Shown: positions 1 through 9,193, counted from the stretch's first letter. The stretch: 64,000 nucleotides of DNA from Lachnospiraceae bacterium (GCA_022647575.1 JALCKY010000001.1:248001-312000); one strand, 5' to 3'. Numbers and translations: made by a program. The notes: generated from the letters alone by a model not told the origin.

Positions 1-2142
1 GACCTCATCGCGGAGGGCATTCCTGGCGGCACGCTTACCGTCGATGCTCTTCTGCATCTCATCCATTTCCTTCTTCAGGCGGTCAACGTTGACCGTCAGC
101 TCATCGATGTCCCTCTTGCGTCCGAGCAGCGTGCTCGAATTCTTGAAGGCGCCGCCGGTAATCGAGCCGCCCGGCGTAAAGAGCTCTCCCTGAAGCGTAA
201 CCATGTAAAGACCGTGCCGATACTTGTTTCCGATTCTCAGGGCATGGTCGATGTGATCGACGACAACGGTGCGGCCGAGGAGATAGCCTTTCAGCACCTC
301 GAAGCCTTTCTCCGTATCCACCAGACTGCTGGCCAGTCCGAGCACTCCTTCTTCCGAAAGGACGTCCGGCTGTTCGAACTTCTTGACTTCCTCAAGGTTG
401 GTCAGCGGCAGGAACGTCGCACGTCCCAGCTTGTTGACCTTCAGGAATTCGATCATCTTCTTGGCCGTCGTCTCATTATCGGTTACGATGTTCTTGGATT
501 TCGAACCGAGAGCCGTTTCGATGGCCAGCTCATATTTCTTCTCAACCTTAAGAAGCTCCGCGACCACGCCCTTGATGCCCGGTTCGTTCGGCTTCTCTTC
601 CATGACGCGGCGGATGCCGTTCCCGTATCCGTCGTAGTGCTCCATCAGGGTCTTCAGGGATTCCAGCTTCGAGGCCTCACGGTGATAAGTGGTCTGGCCG
701 ATATCCATCTGCTTGTTGCCTTCGGCTATCTCCGCCTGATACGAAGCAATCTTTTCCTCGTCTTCCTTTTCGTTCTTCTCGAGGCCTTCGATCTCGCTTC
801 CGATGGACTCCATCTCTTTCTTCGTGTCCCGGATCAGCGTGTCTGCCTTGCTCTCTTCGGTTTTCAGGGCAAGCGTCCGGGAAGTGATTTCCGCTTTCCG
901 GATATCGATCTGCTCCAGCATCGCATCGTATCTCTGCATGCGTCCCTTGACCGTGGCGCGGCTGTTGAGAAGTTCGATCAGTTCCGCTTTGGTCTTTTCA
1001 ATCTGCGTGCTGAGTTCGTCAATCTCTTTCTCAAAAGCGGTCAGCTTCCCGCTCTCCGTCTTCTGCTCTTCGGAAATCGAAGCGATTTCCGCATCCAGAT
1101 GTTCCTGTTCTTCCCTGTGGCGGTTCTTTTCCTCCTGACGTTTGGTCGTCTCTTCCGCAATGGCCGCCCTGCGGTTTTTATAATGCTCATCGTTCGCATG
1201 GACCGTATTGATCTGCTCGTTGAGAAGCTCGATCTGACCGGTCATCTGCTGAATGGACATGGCTTTAGCCGCCGTGTCTTCATGAACCTCCGAAGACAGG
1301 CGGTCGATTTCTTCCATGTCATGTTCCAGTTTCTCGTACTCAGCCTTCGTCTGTTCGAATTTCTTCGAAGTCTCGTCCATATCGCCCTGGGCGATACCGG
1401 CTTTTTCGTTGATATCGGAAAGCTGGCCTTCGATATGCTCCATTTCGATGAGGAACATATTGATGTCGAGCTCCTTGAGATTCTGTTTCTTATCCAGATA
1501 GATCTTCGCTGATTCGCTCTGTTTTCTCAGCGGCTCCAGCTGGGAGGTCAGCTCCCGCAGGATGTCGTTCACGCGCAGCAGGTTCTGCTGTTCTTCTTCC
1601 AGTTTTTTGACGGCTGTCGCTTTCCTTCTCTTGAATTTGACAACGCCTGCCGCCTCATCAAAAAGTTCACGCCGTTCTTCCGGCTTGCTGGAAAGGATCT
1701 TTTCAATCTGGCCCTGGCCGATGATGGAATAGCCTTCCTTGCCGATGCCGGTATCATAAAAAAGTTCATTGATGTCTTTTAAGCGCACCGGATTTTCATT
1801 GATCAGGTACTCGCTTTCTCCGGAGCGGTAAAGACGTCTGGTGACTTTGACTTCTTCGTAATCAATATCCAGCTTATGGTCGGAATTGTCCAGCGTAATG
1901 GCAACAGATGCAAAACTCTGCGGCTTCCGGAGTTCCGTGCCGGCAAAGATAACATCCTGCATGTTGCCGCCGCGGAGCTGTTTTGCGCTCTGCTCTCCGA
2001 GGACCCAGCGTACGGCATCCGCGACATTGCTCTTGCCGGATCCGTTCGGTCCGACGATGCCGGTGATGCCCTCCTGGAACTCAAAGAGCATTTTATGTGC
2101 AAAAGATTTAAATCCCTGTACTTCGATTGATTTCAGATACAT
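1..2142 (-). CDS. smc: Chromosome segregation ATPase SMC (partial, C-terminal part beyond window)
   Basis: The reading frame is open to the left edge; the 714 visible residues are about 60% of a usual SMC of about 1180. The start MYLKSIEVQGFKSF is the classic SMC N-terminus. Walker A (GPNGSGKSN) is at residues 31-39, followed by the first coiled coil (heptad-rich, very Glu/Lys-rich, about 170-510). The hinge is at about 520-655, and the returning coiled coil begins about 670. SMC with ScpA/ScpB forms the bacterial condensin that organises the nucleoid after replication. The ATG overlaps the rnc stop codon in a TAATG arrangement, so translation is probably coupled to rnc. acpP-rnc-smc is a conserved Bacillota gene order. 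The second Walker B/signature half lies outside the window. Confidence 0.97.
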   Translation of the reverse strand, partial: MYLKSIEVQGFKSFAHKMLFEFQEGITGIVGPNGSGKSNVADAVRWVLGEQSAKQLRGGNMQDVIFAGTELRKPQSFASVAITLDNSDHKLDIDYEEVKVTRRLYRSGESEYLINENPVRLKDINELFYDTGIGKEGYSIIGQGQIEKILSSKPEERRELFDEAAGVVKFKRRKATAVKKLEEEQQNLLRVNDILRELTSQLEPLRKQSESAKIYLDKKQNLKELDINMFLIEMEHIEGQLSDINEKAGIAQGDMDETSKKFEQTKAEYEKLEHDMEEIDRLSSEVHEDTAAKAMSIQQMTGQIELLNEQINTVHANDEHYKNRRAAIAEETTKRQEEKNRHREEQEHLDAEIASISEEQKTESGKLTAFEKEIDELSTQIEKTKAELIELLNSRATVKGRMQRYDAMLEQIDIRKAEITSRTLALKTEESKADTLIRDTKKEMESIGSEIEGLEKNEKEDEEKIASYQAEIAEGNKQMDIGQTTYHREASKLESLKTLMEHYDGYGNGIRRVMEEKPNEPGIKGVVAELLKVEKKYELAIETALGSKSKNIVTDNETTAKKMIEFLKVNKLGRATFLPLTNLEEVKKFEQPDVLSEEGVLGLASSLVDTEKGFEVLKGYLLGRTVVVDHIDHALRIGNKYRHGLYMVTLQGELFTPGGSITGGAFKNSSTLLGRKRDIDELTVNVDRLKKEMDEMQKSIDGKRAARNALRDEV

Positions 2143-2840
2143 TAATCTATTTTCCCTCTGAGTTTTTTTATAGCTTCAAAAGCCGCATGCTGCTCAGCTG
2201 CCTTCTTGGTGCGTCCGGTTCCGACTCCTGCCGTTTCCCCGTCAATGACGGCCTCCATCGTGAAGATCTTGTCATGATCCGGACCTTCTTCGCGTACCAG
2301 CACGTAATTGATCTGCTTCTCTTCCGCCTGCACGATTTCCTGCAGGTTCGTCTTGCTGTCGACGAACAGCTGCTTTTCCCCGATATCCTTCAGGATATGC
2401 ATGGAAATGAATCTTTCCGCGGCTTCGAATCCTCCGTCCAGATAGACGGCGCCGATGACCGCTTCCATGGCATCCGAGACGATGGAGTCACGGTAGCGTC
2501 CCCCGCTCTGGTTTTCCCCGTTTCCGAGGATCAGATAATCGGACAGGTCAAAGTCATGCGCACAGAGCGCCAGAGTCGGCTCGCATACGATGCTGGCCCT
2601 GAGCATTGACAGACCGCCTTCATTTTTCTCGGGATGCCTGCGGTAAAGATATTCCGAACAGATTGTCTCCAGGACCGCGTCCCCCAAAAATTCCAGGCGC
2701 TCGTTGTCCCCTGCCCCCTCTTCCTTATGCTCATTGGCATAGGAAGTATGGGTCAGCGCCAGTTGCAAAAGCGCCCGGTCATGAAACGAGTAACCGAGCG
2801 CTCCTTCCAGTTTTTCCAGATTCTCACTGTTCTTCAACAC
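2142..2840 (-). CDS. rnc: Ribonuclease III
   Basis: Double-strand-specific endoribonuclease that processes rRNA precursors and structured RNAs. The RNase III signature NERLEFLGDAVL is at residues 46-57, with a C-terminal dsRNA-binding domain from about 158 to 228. I chose a GTG start at 2840 (a TTG follows directly). The open frame runs further upstream, but that part is the acpP gene read in another frame, and a 232-residue protein matches the family's usual length. The start overlaps the end of acpP by 17 bases and the stop overlaps the smc start, so the three genes look translationally coupled. The exact start is moderately sure; the identity is certain. Confidence 0.95.
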   Translation of the reverse strand: MLKNSENLEKLEGALGYSFHDRALLQLALTHTSYANEHKEEGAGDNERLEFLGDAVLETICSEYLYRRHPEKNEGGLSMLRASIVCEPTLALCAHDFDLSDYLILGNGENQSGGRYRDSIVSDAMEAVIGAVYLDGGFEAAERFISMHILKDIGEKQLFVDSKTNLQEIVQAEEKQINYVLVREEGPDHDKIFTMEAVIDGETAGVGTGRTKKAAEQHAAFEAIKKLRGKID

Positions 2841-3057
2841 GTTTGATTTCCTCGACCGCATCCTGGACCGTGACGATTTTTTCGGCATCCGCCGGATCAA
2901 TCTCAATGTCAAATTCATCTTCGATCGCTGTAATGATCTGAAAGACTTCCAGCGAATCCGCACCCAGGTCGTCGACAAATGATGTCTGAAGAGCAATCTC
3001 CTTCGGATCGGCTCCGAGAACCTCCGCTGTAATGTCGCGGACTTTTTTAAACTCCAT
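2824..3057 (-). CDS. acpP: Acyl carrier protein
   Basis: Small acidic carrier of growing acyl chains in type II fatty acid synthesis. It has 77 residues, the usual length. The 4'-phosphopantetheine attachment serine is Ser35 in DDLGADSLEVFQ. I chose the start at MEFKKVRD rather than the longer open frame, because MEFKK is where the family begins and a GGAAGG-type ribosome site precedes it. It is first gene of an acpP-rnc-smc unit with its own promoter (3111-3139) and is insulated from rpmF by a terminator. Confidence 0.95.
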   Translation of the reverse strand: MEFKKVRDITAEVLGADPKEIALQTSFVDDLGADSLEVFQIITAIEDEFDIEIDPADAEKIVTVQDAVEEIKRVEEQ

Positions 3058-3110
3058 TTCCTTCCTCCGAAAAGGCGCCAATTCCACAAGATATGCGCAT
3101 ATTCCTAAAT

Positions 3111-3139
3111 ATAATACACAAACTGTATGCCAAAATCAA
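3111..3139 (-). promoter_or_regulatory. Sigma-A-type promoter of acpP-rnc-smc
   Basis: On the minus strand a TTGATT -35 box (3134-3139) lies 17 bases from a TATTAT -10 box (3111-3116). The leader to acpP would be about 50 bases. It sits just downstream of the rpmF terminator, as expected for an independent unit. Seen by eye only. Confidence 0.6.
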
Positions 3140-3165
3140 TAGTCAATTCAACAGTCCGTCATGGC

Positions 3166-3197
3166 AAAACAAAGGCCGCCGCCTTTCGGCAGCGGCC
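3166..3197 (-). terminator. Rho-independent terminator of rpmF
   Basis: A GC-rich hairpin with a 4-base loop (stem arms 3174-3183 and 3188-3197, one mismatched pair) is followed on the minus strand by TTTGTTTT. It lies 19 bases beyond the rpmF stop. Confidence 0.8.
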
Positions 3198-3215
3198 CAT
3201 CCTTGCGGTCCCTGA

Positions 3216-3401
3216 TTAATCCTCTTCCTGCTTGACGATCTCGCGTTTATTATAAGATCCGCAGGCTTTGCAGACGCGGTGCGGCATCATAAGAGCGCCG
3301 CATTTGCTGCACTTGACCAGATTCATGGAACTCATCTTCCAGGAAGCCCTGTGCTTATCTCTCCTGGCAGCGGAATGTTTATTCTTTGGACAAATCGACA
3401 T
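3216..3401 (-). CDS. rpmF: 50S ribosomal protein L32
   Basis: 61-residue protein of the large ribosomal subunit. It shows the family's N-terminal SICPKNKHSAARRDKHRASW region and a zinc ribbon made of two Cys pairs (CSKCG and CKACG), the zinc-binding (C+) form of L32. A strong ribosome site (AAGGAGG) precedes the ATG. It has its own near-consensus promoter and terminator, so it is probably a monocistronic, highly expressed gene. Confidence 0.96.
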   Translation of the reverse strand: MSICPKNKHSAARRDKHRASWKMSSMNLVKCSKCGALMMPHRVCKACGSYNKREIVKQEED

Positions 3402-3431
3402 CGGTTAACACCTCCTTAACGCACAATAGCC

Positions 3432-3461
3432 ATTATACAGGCGGCCTTTATGCTTTGTCAA
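3432..3461 (-). promoter_or_regulatory. Near-consensus sigma-A promoter of rpmF
   Basis: Minus strand TTGACA (3456-3461), 18-base spacer, TATAAT (3432-3437). Both hexamers are perfect. It lies in the 76-base gap between ackA and rpmF. Confidence 0.8.
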
Positions 3462-3477
3462 CAAGAAAATGAAGAAG

Positions 3478-4686
3478 TTATGCCAATCCTGCAGACTTTA
3501 CGAGACGGAGCGTATCCCGTGCGATTGCCAGCTCTTCGTTTGTCGGAATAATGAAGACGCGGACCTTGGAATTCGGCGTCGAAATCTCGACTCTCTTCCC
3601 GCGGACGGCATTCTTCTCATCATCGATTTCCACTCCTAAATAGGAAAGGCTTCTGCAGATGAGCTTGCGGACTTCCGCATCATTCTCTCCTACGCCTGCC
3701 GTAAAGGTAATGGCATCGACTCCGTTCATCGCTGCCGCATAGGCACCGATGTATTTCGTAACGCGGTAGCGGAAGGCTTCCAGTGCCAGGGCAGCGCGTT
3801 TATTTCCCTCGGATTCCGCCGTGGAAAGATCACGGAAATCGGAGGATACGCCGGAAAGGCCGAGCACGCCGGACTTCTTGTTCAGGATATTCAGGACGTC
3901 ATCGACTGACCTGTTCTCGTGATCGGCAATGTACTGGATGACTGCCGGGTCGACATCGCCCGAGCGCGTACCCATGATCAGGCCTTCCAGAGGAGTCAGG
4001 CCCATCGAAGTATCGACGCATTTTCCGTCGATGCTGGCGGATACGGAAGCCCCGTTGCCCAGATGGCAGACGATGACTTTTCTCTTTCCTTCCGGAAGAT
4101 CACCGAACTTGATGGTCTCTCCGGAAACGAACATGTGGCTCGTGCCGTGGAAGCCGTAGCGGCGAAGCTTGTATTTGGTATAGTATTCATACGGAATCGC
4201 GTAGATGTAATGCGACTCCGGCATCGCCATTCCGAAAGCGGTATCGAAAACCGCGACATTCGGCTTGCCCGGCATCGTTGCTTCGCAGGCTTCGATTCCC
4301 ATGAGGTTTGCCGGATTGTGCAGCGGGCCGAGGTCGAAGCACTCTTTGATGACGCGCTTGACATCCTCGTTGACCACGCAGGATTCCGTATACGTTGAGC
4401 CGCCGTGCAGGACACGATGGCCGATGGCGCCGATTTCATCCATGCTCTTCAGGATTCCGTGATCCGCATCCAGAAGTGCCTGCATGACCAGCTCGACTGC
4501 TTCTTTATGAGTCGGCATCGGAGCTACCTGGACAAAGTCCTCATTTCCCGGAACTTTGTGCGTCAGCTGGGAGCCGTCCATGCCGATTCTCTCGCAGAGA
4601 CCCTTGGCCTTTACGGATTCATCGTCCATGTCGATGACCTGGTATTTCAGGGAAGAACTTCCCGCATTGATGATCAGTACTTTCAT
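3478..4686 (-). CDS. ackA: Acetate kinase
   Basis: Converts acetyl phosphate and ADP to acetate and ATP, the energy-yielding last step of acetate fermentation. The 402 residues match the family. Diagnostic ASKHA-fold motifs are visible: NAGSSSLKYQV at the N-terminus (about 7-17), GHRVLHGG (about 88-95), FHGTSHM, HLGNGASVSA and the C-terminal AGVGEND. It lies 20 bases downstream of pta in the same direction, the standard pta-ackA operon, so it probably shares the pta promoter. In this organism the pathway could also drain acetyl-CoA made from pyruvate released by the purine locus (inference). Confidence 0.97.
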   Translation of the reverse strand: MKVLIINAGSSSLKYQVIDMDDESVKAKGLCERIGMDGSQLTHKVPGNEDFVQVAPMPTHKEAVELVMQALLDADHGILKSMDEIGAIGHRVLHGGSTYTESCVVNEDVKRVIKECFDLGPLHNPANLMGIEACEATMPGKPNVAVFDTAFGMAMPESHYIYAIPYEYYTKYKLRRYGFHGTSHMFVSGETIKFGDLPEGKRKVIVCHLGNGASVSASIDGKCVDTSMGLTPLEGLIMGTRSGDVDPAVIQYIADHENRSVDDVLNILNKKSGVLGLSGVSSDFRDLSTAESEGNKRAALALEAFRYRVTKYIGAYAAAMNGVDAITFTAGVGENDAEVRKLICRSLSYLGVEIDDEKNAVRGKRVEISTPNSKVRVFIIPTNEELAIARDTLRLVKSAGLA

Positions 4687-4706
4687 TTTCCGAATTCTCC
4701 TTTTCT

Positions 4707-5702
4707 TTACTCAGCCTGGCACTGAACAGCCGTAATCGCGACGACGCCTACGATATCCTGTGCGGAGCATCCTCTGCTCAGGTCGTTGACCGGAGCGGCG
4801 ATTCCCTGCGTCATCGGGCCGTAGGCTTCAGCCTTGGCCAGACGCTGCACCAGCTTGTAGCCGATGTTGCCGGCATCCAGGTTCGGGAAGATCAGCGTAT
4901 TGGCATGTCCGGCTACCTTGGAGCCCGGAGCCTTTGACTGTCCGACCGACGGGACGATGGCTGCATCCAGCTGCATCTCGCCGTCCAGGCACAGATCCGG
5001 ATTGGCTTCCTTGGCGATCTTCGTCGCTTCCTGTACCTTCGTGACATCATCGTGCTTGGCGGATCCCATTGTTGAATAGGAAAGCATCGCGACAATCGGT
5101 TCATCCCCGACCAGCAGCTTATAGGAAGCTGCGGAAGATTCCGCGATTGCAGCAAGTTCTTCAGCTGTCGGATTCTGGTTGAGTCCGCAGTCTGAGAAGA
5201 CGAAGGTTCCCTTGTTTCCGTATTCGCAGTCCGGAACGCTCATCAGGAAGAAAGCGGAGACGATCTTCGTTCCGGGTTTTGTCTTCAGGACCTGAAGGCA
5301 CGGACGAAGCGTATTGGCCGTGGAGTGGCACGCGCCGGAAACCATGCCGTCCGCGTCGCCCATCTTGACCATCATGACGCCGTAATACGTATAATCATTG
5401 TGAAGGATTTCAGAAGCCTGTTCTTCCGTCATGCCCTTCTTGGAACGGAGCTCGACGAGCTTTGCGATATAAGCCGGCGTCTTCTCATTTTTAGCGGGAT
5501 CGACGATGGTCGCTCCGGAAATGTCAAATCCTTCGCCGTTCTTTTTAATCTCTTCTTCCGAGCCGATCAGGATCAGGTTCGCAAGATCTTCCTTCAGTAT
5601 CTGCTGAGCTGCCTCATAAATCCTCTTATCTTCCGTTTCCGGGAGAATAATGGTCTTCTTATCAGCCTTTGCACGTGCTTTGATCGTATCGATAAATGCC
5701 AT
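4707..5702 (-). CDS. pta: Phosphate acetyltransferase
   Basis: Makes acetyl phosphate from acetyl-CoA. I start it at MAFIDTIKARAKADKKTI (331 residues, the short Bacillota form without the N-terminal regulatory domain). The longer open frame upstream would pass through the promoter. A ribosome site AAGAAAGGATGG precedes this ATG. Visible family motifs include ILPETEDKRIYEAA, the ADGMVSGACHSTANTLRPCL segment and SFPVGQSKAPGSKVAG-like C-terminal sequence near GQSKAPGSKVAGHANTLIFP. First gene of pta-ackA, divergent from tmcAL. Confidence 0.96.
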   Translation of the reverse strand: MAFIDTIKARAKADKKTIILPETEDKRIYEAAQQILKEDLANLILIGSEEEIKKNGEGFDISGATIVDPAKNEKTPAYIAKLVELRSKKGMTEEQASEILHNDYTYYGVMMVKMGDADGMVSGACHSTANTLRPCLQVLKTKPGTKIVSAFFLMSVPDCEYGNKGTFVFSDCGLNQNPTAEELAAIAESSAASYKLLVGDEPIVAMLSYSTMGSAKHDDVTKVQEATKIAKEANPDLCLDGEMQLDAAIVPSVGQSKAPGSKVAGHANTLIFPNLDAGNIGYKLVQRLAKAEAYGPMTQGIAAPVNDLSRGCSAQDIVGVVAITAVQCQAE

Positions 5703-5748
5703 TTTTAAACCATCCTTTCTTGGTGCTGAACTTAAAACGATTAGATTT

Positions 5749-5777
5749 ATTATACACTCGCTGAAAATGAGGAACAA
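5749..5777 (-). promoter_or_regulatory. Sigma-A-type promoter of pta-ackA
   Basis: Minus strand TTGTTC (5772-5777), 17-base spacer, TATAAT (5749-5754), about 40 bases before the pta start codon. Confidence 0.65.
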
Positions 5778-5830
5778 GGTCTTTGCCGGTATTTTTCCGC
5801 GTACACAGCGGATTTTTCGTCACTTTATGG

Positions 5831-5836
5831 TATAAT
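5831..5836 (+). promoter_or_regulatory. Likely -10 box for tmcAL
   Basis: A perfect TATAAT lies 50 bases before the tmcAL start. No good -35 box is visible at the right distance, so this is a weaker call. Confidence 0.45.
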
Positions 5837-5885
5837 TATTCCAGCTTTGCCGTTTTGAAAATAAACCCGTACGAAAGGAACTTCC

Positions 5886-7088
5886 ATGAAAACAGCTGCC
5901 GTCATTGCCGAATTCAATCCGTTCCACAACGGCCATCAGCTCATCGCCGACAGGATCAGAAGGGAAACAGGCGCCGACTTCGTCATTGCCCTGATGAGCG
6001 GCGATTATGTCCAGTGCGGCCTGCCTGCCATAACCGACCGTCAGGTTCGTACGGAAATGGCCCTTCTCGGAGGCTACGATGCCGTCCTCTCCTATCCGGT
6101 CCGCTATGCGACATCATCTGCCGAATCCTTCGGTTCCCATGCCGTCTCCATTCTGGATTCGCTTCACTGCATAGACTTCCTGGCCTTCGGCTCCGAAAGC
6201 GGAAACATTGCAGAACTTTCCGAGGCTGCCGATGTCCTTCTGGAGGAATCGGACGAATTCCGCGCGAAGCTGAAGGAAGGTCTTGAAAACGGACTTTCTT
6301 TTCCGAAGGCGCGCTCCGAGGCACTTCCCGCTTTTTCGGAAATGCTTTCAAGCCCCAACAATATTCTCGGCATTGAATATCTGAAGGCTCTGAAATCGCA
6401 GGGTTCCTCCATCACGCCGGTCACCCTGCAGCGCTGCGGCAGCAGCCATCTGGATTCCGATACGATGAGCTCCCTGTCTTCCGCCTCCGCCGTCCGCCGT
6501 GCCCTTGCCCTCGGCAACCGGATGCCGGGAATTGAGCTGGCAATTCCGAAGCCTTCTTTTGAAGTCCTGAAAAGCGACATCGGAGCTTACGGAGTGACGA
6601 CGGAGCAGGATTATTCGCTCCTTCTGGCCGACCGTCTCTGGAAGATCGACGATGCGGCCGTTCTCTCGCGCTTTGCGGATCTGGATCCGGACCTCGCGCA
6701 GACGATCATGAAGAAGCGCAATATGTTCCGCAGCTTCCGTGAATTTGCGGAAGAACTGAAGTCGAAGTCCTGCACGCGCACCCACATCAACCGTGCGCTT
6801 CTGCATCTGATTCTCGGCATCCAGAAGGAAGAGAAAGCCCCGGACAGTCTCTATGCCCATGTGCTCGGCTTCCGCAAGTCAAGCGAAGCCCTTCTGACGG
6901 AAATGACGAAATCTTCGTCGGTTCCGGTCGTGCTCCGTTCCGCGGAAGCTTCCGGGATCCTGAGCGGCGACGCGCTGAAGATTTTCAGTGAAGAGGTGCA
7001 TGTCTCGAATCTGTACGAAACCGTGCGCTCCCAGAAGAGCGGCCAGCCTTTCCGCAACGTCCTGACCAAGCCGCTCATTGTCGTCTGA
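5886..7088 (+). CDS. tmcAL: tRNA(Met) cytidine acetate ligase (TmcAL/YlbM family)
   Basis: Family members use ATP and acetate to make N4-acetylcytidine at the wobble base of elongator tRNA-Met. The nucleotidyltransferase fold begins VIAEFNPFHNGH (residues 6-17) with the HIGH-like HNGH. MSGDYVQCGLPA follows, in place of the more common MSGNFVQRGEPA. The 400 residues match the family. The C-terminal half is more divergent than typical. It is divergent from pta-ackA, which produces the acetate it would use; that link is suggestive only. Downstream is a large inverted repeat and no ordinary terminator. Confidence 0.9.
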   Translation: MKTAAVIAEFNPFHNGHQLIADRIRRETGADFVIALMSGDYVQCGLPAITDRQVRTEMALLGGYDAVLSYPVRYATSSAESFGSHAVSILDSLHCIDFLAFGSESGNIAELSEAADVLLEESDEFRAKLKEGLENGLSFPKARSEALPAFSEMLSSPNNILGIEYLKALKSQGSSITPVTLQRCGSSHLDSDTMSSLSSASAVRRALALGNRMPGIELAIPKPSFEVLKSDIGAYGVTTEQDYSLLLADRLWKIDDAAVLSRFADLDPDLAQTIMKKRNMFRSFREFAEELKSKSCTRTHINRALLHLILGIQKEEKAPDSLYAHVLGFRKSSEALLTEMTKSSSVPVVLRSAEASGILSGDALKIFSEEVHVSNLYETVRSQKSGQPFRNVLTKPLIVV

Positions 7089-7171
7089 TTTCACTGCTTG
7101 CTTTTCCGATCCCGCGGGGCGATTGCTTTCCTTTCATCCGGATCTGAAGTGCGTCCGTACTTCCGGGCAGG

Positions 7172-7500
7172 ACTCCGGATTCAGCGATACTGACCGCTGT
7201 CCGTCAGCGGTCCATTTCCCCGGCACATGCCTGTGCGGAAAAGCATTGATGTTCGTGCCCTGAACTTCGGGAATCTTTGAACAGAATAAGAGCCTCTCCG
7301 AGGACTGTATGAGCTTGAAGACAAATGCCTTCGACAACACTCAGACGAGTTCCGCAGGAGAGGCTCATTTTTTATTCTGTGAAAAGATTCCCAGAAGTTC
7401 GTGGCACGGTTATCAGCTTTTCCGCACAGACATGCGTCCGGGAAAATGGACATGCTGAAACCCGTATTCCGTATCCACAGGATCCGGGTCATATCCGGAG
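7172..7500. repeat. Long imperfect inverted repeat in the tmcAL / UPF0210 gap
   Basis: The 439-base gene-free gap 7089-7527 between two convergent genes holds this element. Left arm 7172-7299 and right arm 7356-7500 are inverted copies, separated by about 56 bases of non-symmetric sequence. Matching blocks, in order from the outside in, are CTCCGGAT, GTCCATTT(C/T)CCCGG, GCATG(C/T)CTGTGCGGAAAAGC (with small shifts), GAACTTC(G/T)GGGAATCTTT, ACAGAATAA and GAGCCTCTCC. Small indels interrupt the match. No transposase or convincing ORF is inside. It could be a MITE-like relic, a very large hairpin acting as a two-way terminator, or an RNA gene. Confidence 0.75.
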
Positions 7501-7527
7501 AACAGACAGACTGAAGCCCGCCGGGAC

Positions 7528-8892
7528 TCAATTCTTAAAAGAATGAATCGGGGCCGGGATGCGTCCGGTGCGTTTCACGAAGCGTTCGCAGGAGAAGCTG
7601 CTGACCTTCATGATCGGCGCATGCCCCATCAGGCCGCCGTACTCCACCGAATCGCCGGCCTTCTTGCCGTAAGCCGGAATGAGACGGACCGCCGTCGTTT
7701 TCTGGTTGACCGCCCCGATGGCCATTTCATCGGCAATGATGCCGGAAATCGTCTCCGCGCTGGTATCTCCCGGAACCGCGATCATATCCAGTCCCACCGA
7801 GCAGACGCAGGTCATGGCTTCCAGCTTTTCAATGGTCAGGGCTCCGCACTGGGCTGCTTCAATCATGCCCTGGTCCTCACTGACCGGAATGAAGGCACCC
7901 GAAAGACCGCCGACATAGGAAGACGCCATGACGCCGCCCTTCTTGACCTGATCGTTCAGCAGTGCCAAAGCTGCCGTCGTCCCGGGTGCACCCGCCTGTT
8001 CCAGGCCGATCTCCTTCAGGATGTCCGCAACGGAATCTCCGACAGCCGGGGTCGGCGCCAGGGAAAGATCCACGATGCCGAACGGCACATTCAGCCTTTT
8101 CGAAGCTTCCTGGGCAACCAGCTGGCCGACACGGGTAATTTTGAAAGCTGTTTTCTTGATGGTCTCGCACAGTTCCTCGAAGTCCGAATCCCTGCAGGCT
8201 TCCAGGGCATGCTTCACGACGCCGGGTCCGGAGACGCCGACGTTGATGACGCTGTCTCCTTCGGTAACGCCGTGGAAGGCACCCGCCATAAACGGATTGT
8301 CATCCGGCGCATTGCAGAAGACGACGAGCTTGGCGCAGCCGTAGGAATCCGAATCCTTCGTGCATTTTGCTGTTTCCTTGATGATCTTTCCCATCAGGCG
8401 GACGGCATCCATATTGATGCCGGTCTTCGTAGAGCCCAGATTGACCGAGCTGCAGAGTCTCTCCGTCTGGGAAAGGGCCTGCGGAATGGAACGGATCAGG
8501 TTTTCATCTGCCTTCGTCATTCCCTTCGAAACGAGCGCCGAATAGCCGCCGAGGAAATTGACGCCGACTTCCTTTGCGCTTTCATCAAGCGTTTTGGCTA
8601 TCTTCAGAAAGTCTTCCGGTTTCCGGCAGGCGGATCCTCCGATCAGCGAAATCGGGGTGACCGAGATTCTCTTGTTGACAATGGGAATGCCGTACTCTTC
8701 TTCGATTTCTTTTCCGACCTTCACAAGGTTCTTCGCCGTATGGATGATCTTTTTGCGGATCCTGCCGCAGAGGGCATCAAGATCCGGATCAATGCAGTCC
8801 AGAAGGCTGATGCCCAGCGTGATTGTCCGGACGTCCAGGTTCTCCTGCTCAATCATCCGGTTTGTTTCCGTCACTTCATAAATGTTGATCAT
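7528..8892 (-). CDS. UPF0210 / PFL (DUF711) family protein
   Basis: 454 residues, matching the usual length of UPF0210 proteins, whose biochemical function is not established. Recognisable features are the N-terminal [21 protein letters not shown]-type region, [15 protein letters not shown], the glycine-rich [13 protein letters not shown] and the C-terminal [15 protein letters not shown]. In many Bacillota it is paired with the small ACT-domain protein found here 16 bases upstream. That conserved pairing suggests ligand-regulated activity, perhaps amino-acid related (inference). It is the last gene of the minus-strand run that includes coaE and polA. Confidence 0.9.
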   Translation of the reverse strand: MINIYEVTETNRMIEQENLDVRTITLGISLLDCIDPDLDALCGRIRKKIIHTAKNLVKVGKEIEEEYGIPIVNKRISVTPISLIGGSACRKPEDFLKIAKTLDESAKEVGVNFLGGYSALVSKGMTKADENLIRSIPQALSQTERLCSSVNLGSTKTGINMDAVRLMGKIIKETAKCTKDSDSYGCAKLVVFCNAPDDNPFMAGAFHGVTEGDSVINVGVSGPGVVKHALEACRDSDFEELCETIKKTAFKITRVGQLVAQEASKRLNVPFGIVDLSLAPTPAVGDSVADILKEIGLEQAGAPGTTAALALLNDQVKKGGVMASSYVGGLSGAFIPVSEDQGMIEAAQCGALTIEKLEAMTCVCSVGLDMIAVPGDTSAETISGIIADEMAIGAVNQKTTAVRLIPAYGKKAGDSVEYGGLMGHAPIMKVSSFSCERFVKRTGRIPAPIHSFKN

Positions 8893-8908
8893 AGGACTCC
8901 TGTCCGCC

Positions 8909-9181
8909 TCAGATGCGGTGCATTTTATTGAAAATTTCTTCGTGCTGAACGTGGATCGTCACACCGATTTCCTCTCCGATCTGATGCAGCTCATGCTGCA
9001 CGTCGGAAAGTTTTTTCTCGGATGCCGACGTATCGGCCACCATCATCATGTTGAAGCATCCCTCAACGATCGTCTGCGAAATATCCAGGATGTTGATCTG
9101 GTTGTTCGCCAGATACGTACAGACCTTCGCGATGATGCCGACTGCATCTTTTCCCACCACTGTAATGATTGTCTTCTGCAT
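8909..9181 (-). CDS. ACT domain protein (UPF0237)
   Basis: 90-residue stand-alone ACT domain beginning [20 protein letters not shown], with the beta-alpha-beta-beta-alpha-beta pattern and the ligand-loop glycine (KDAVGI). ACT domains bind small ligands, usually amino acids. UPF0237 members nearly always accompany UPF0210 proteins, as here. The two genes are 16 bases apart and surely co-transcribed. No target is known. Confidence 0.9.
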   Translation of the reverse strand: MQKTIITVVGKDAVGIIAKVCTYLANNQINILDISQTIVEGCFNMMMVADTSASEKKLSDVQHELHQIGEEIGVTIHVQHEEIFNKMHRI

Positions 9182-9193
9182 GGAACTTACCTC

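Noticed and set aside
2841-3089. N-terminal extension of RNase III
   Set aside because: It is the acpP gene read in another frame; RNase III does not carry such an extension.
7181-7531. 116-residue minus-strand frame across the 7.2-kb inverted repeat
   Set aside because: It simply reads through both arms; no motif or start signal supports it.
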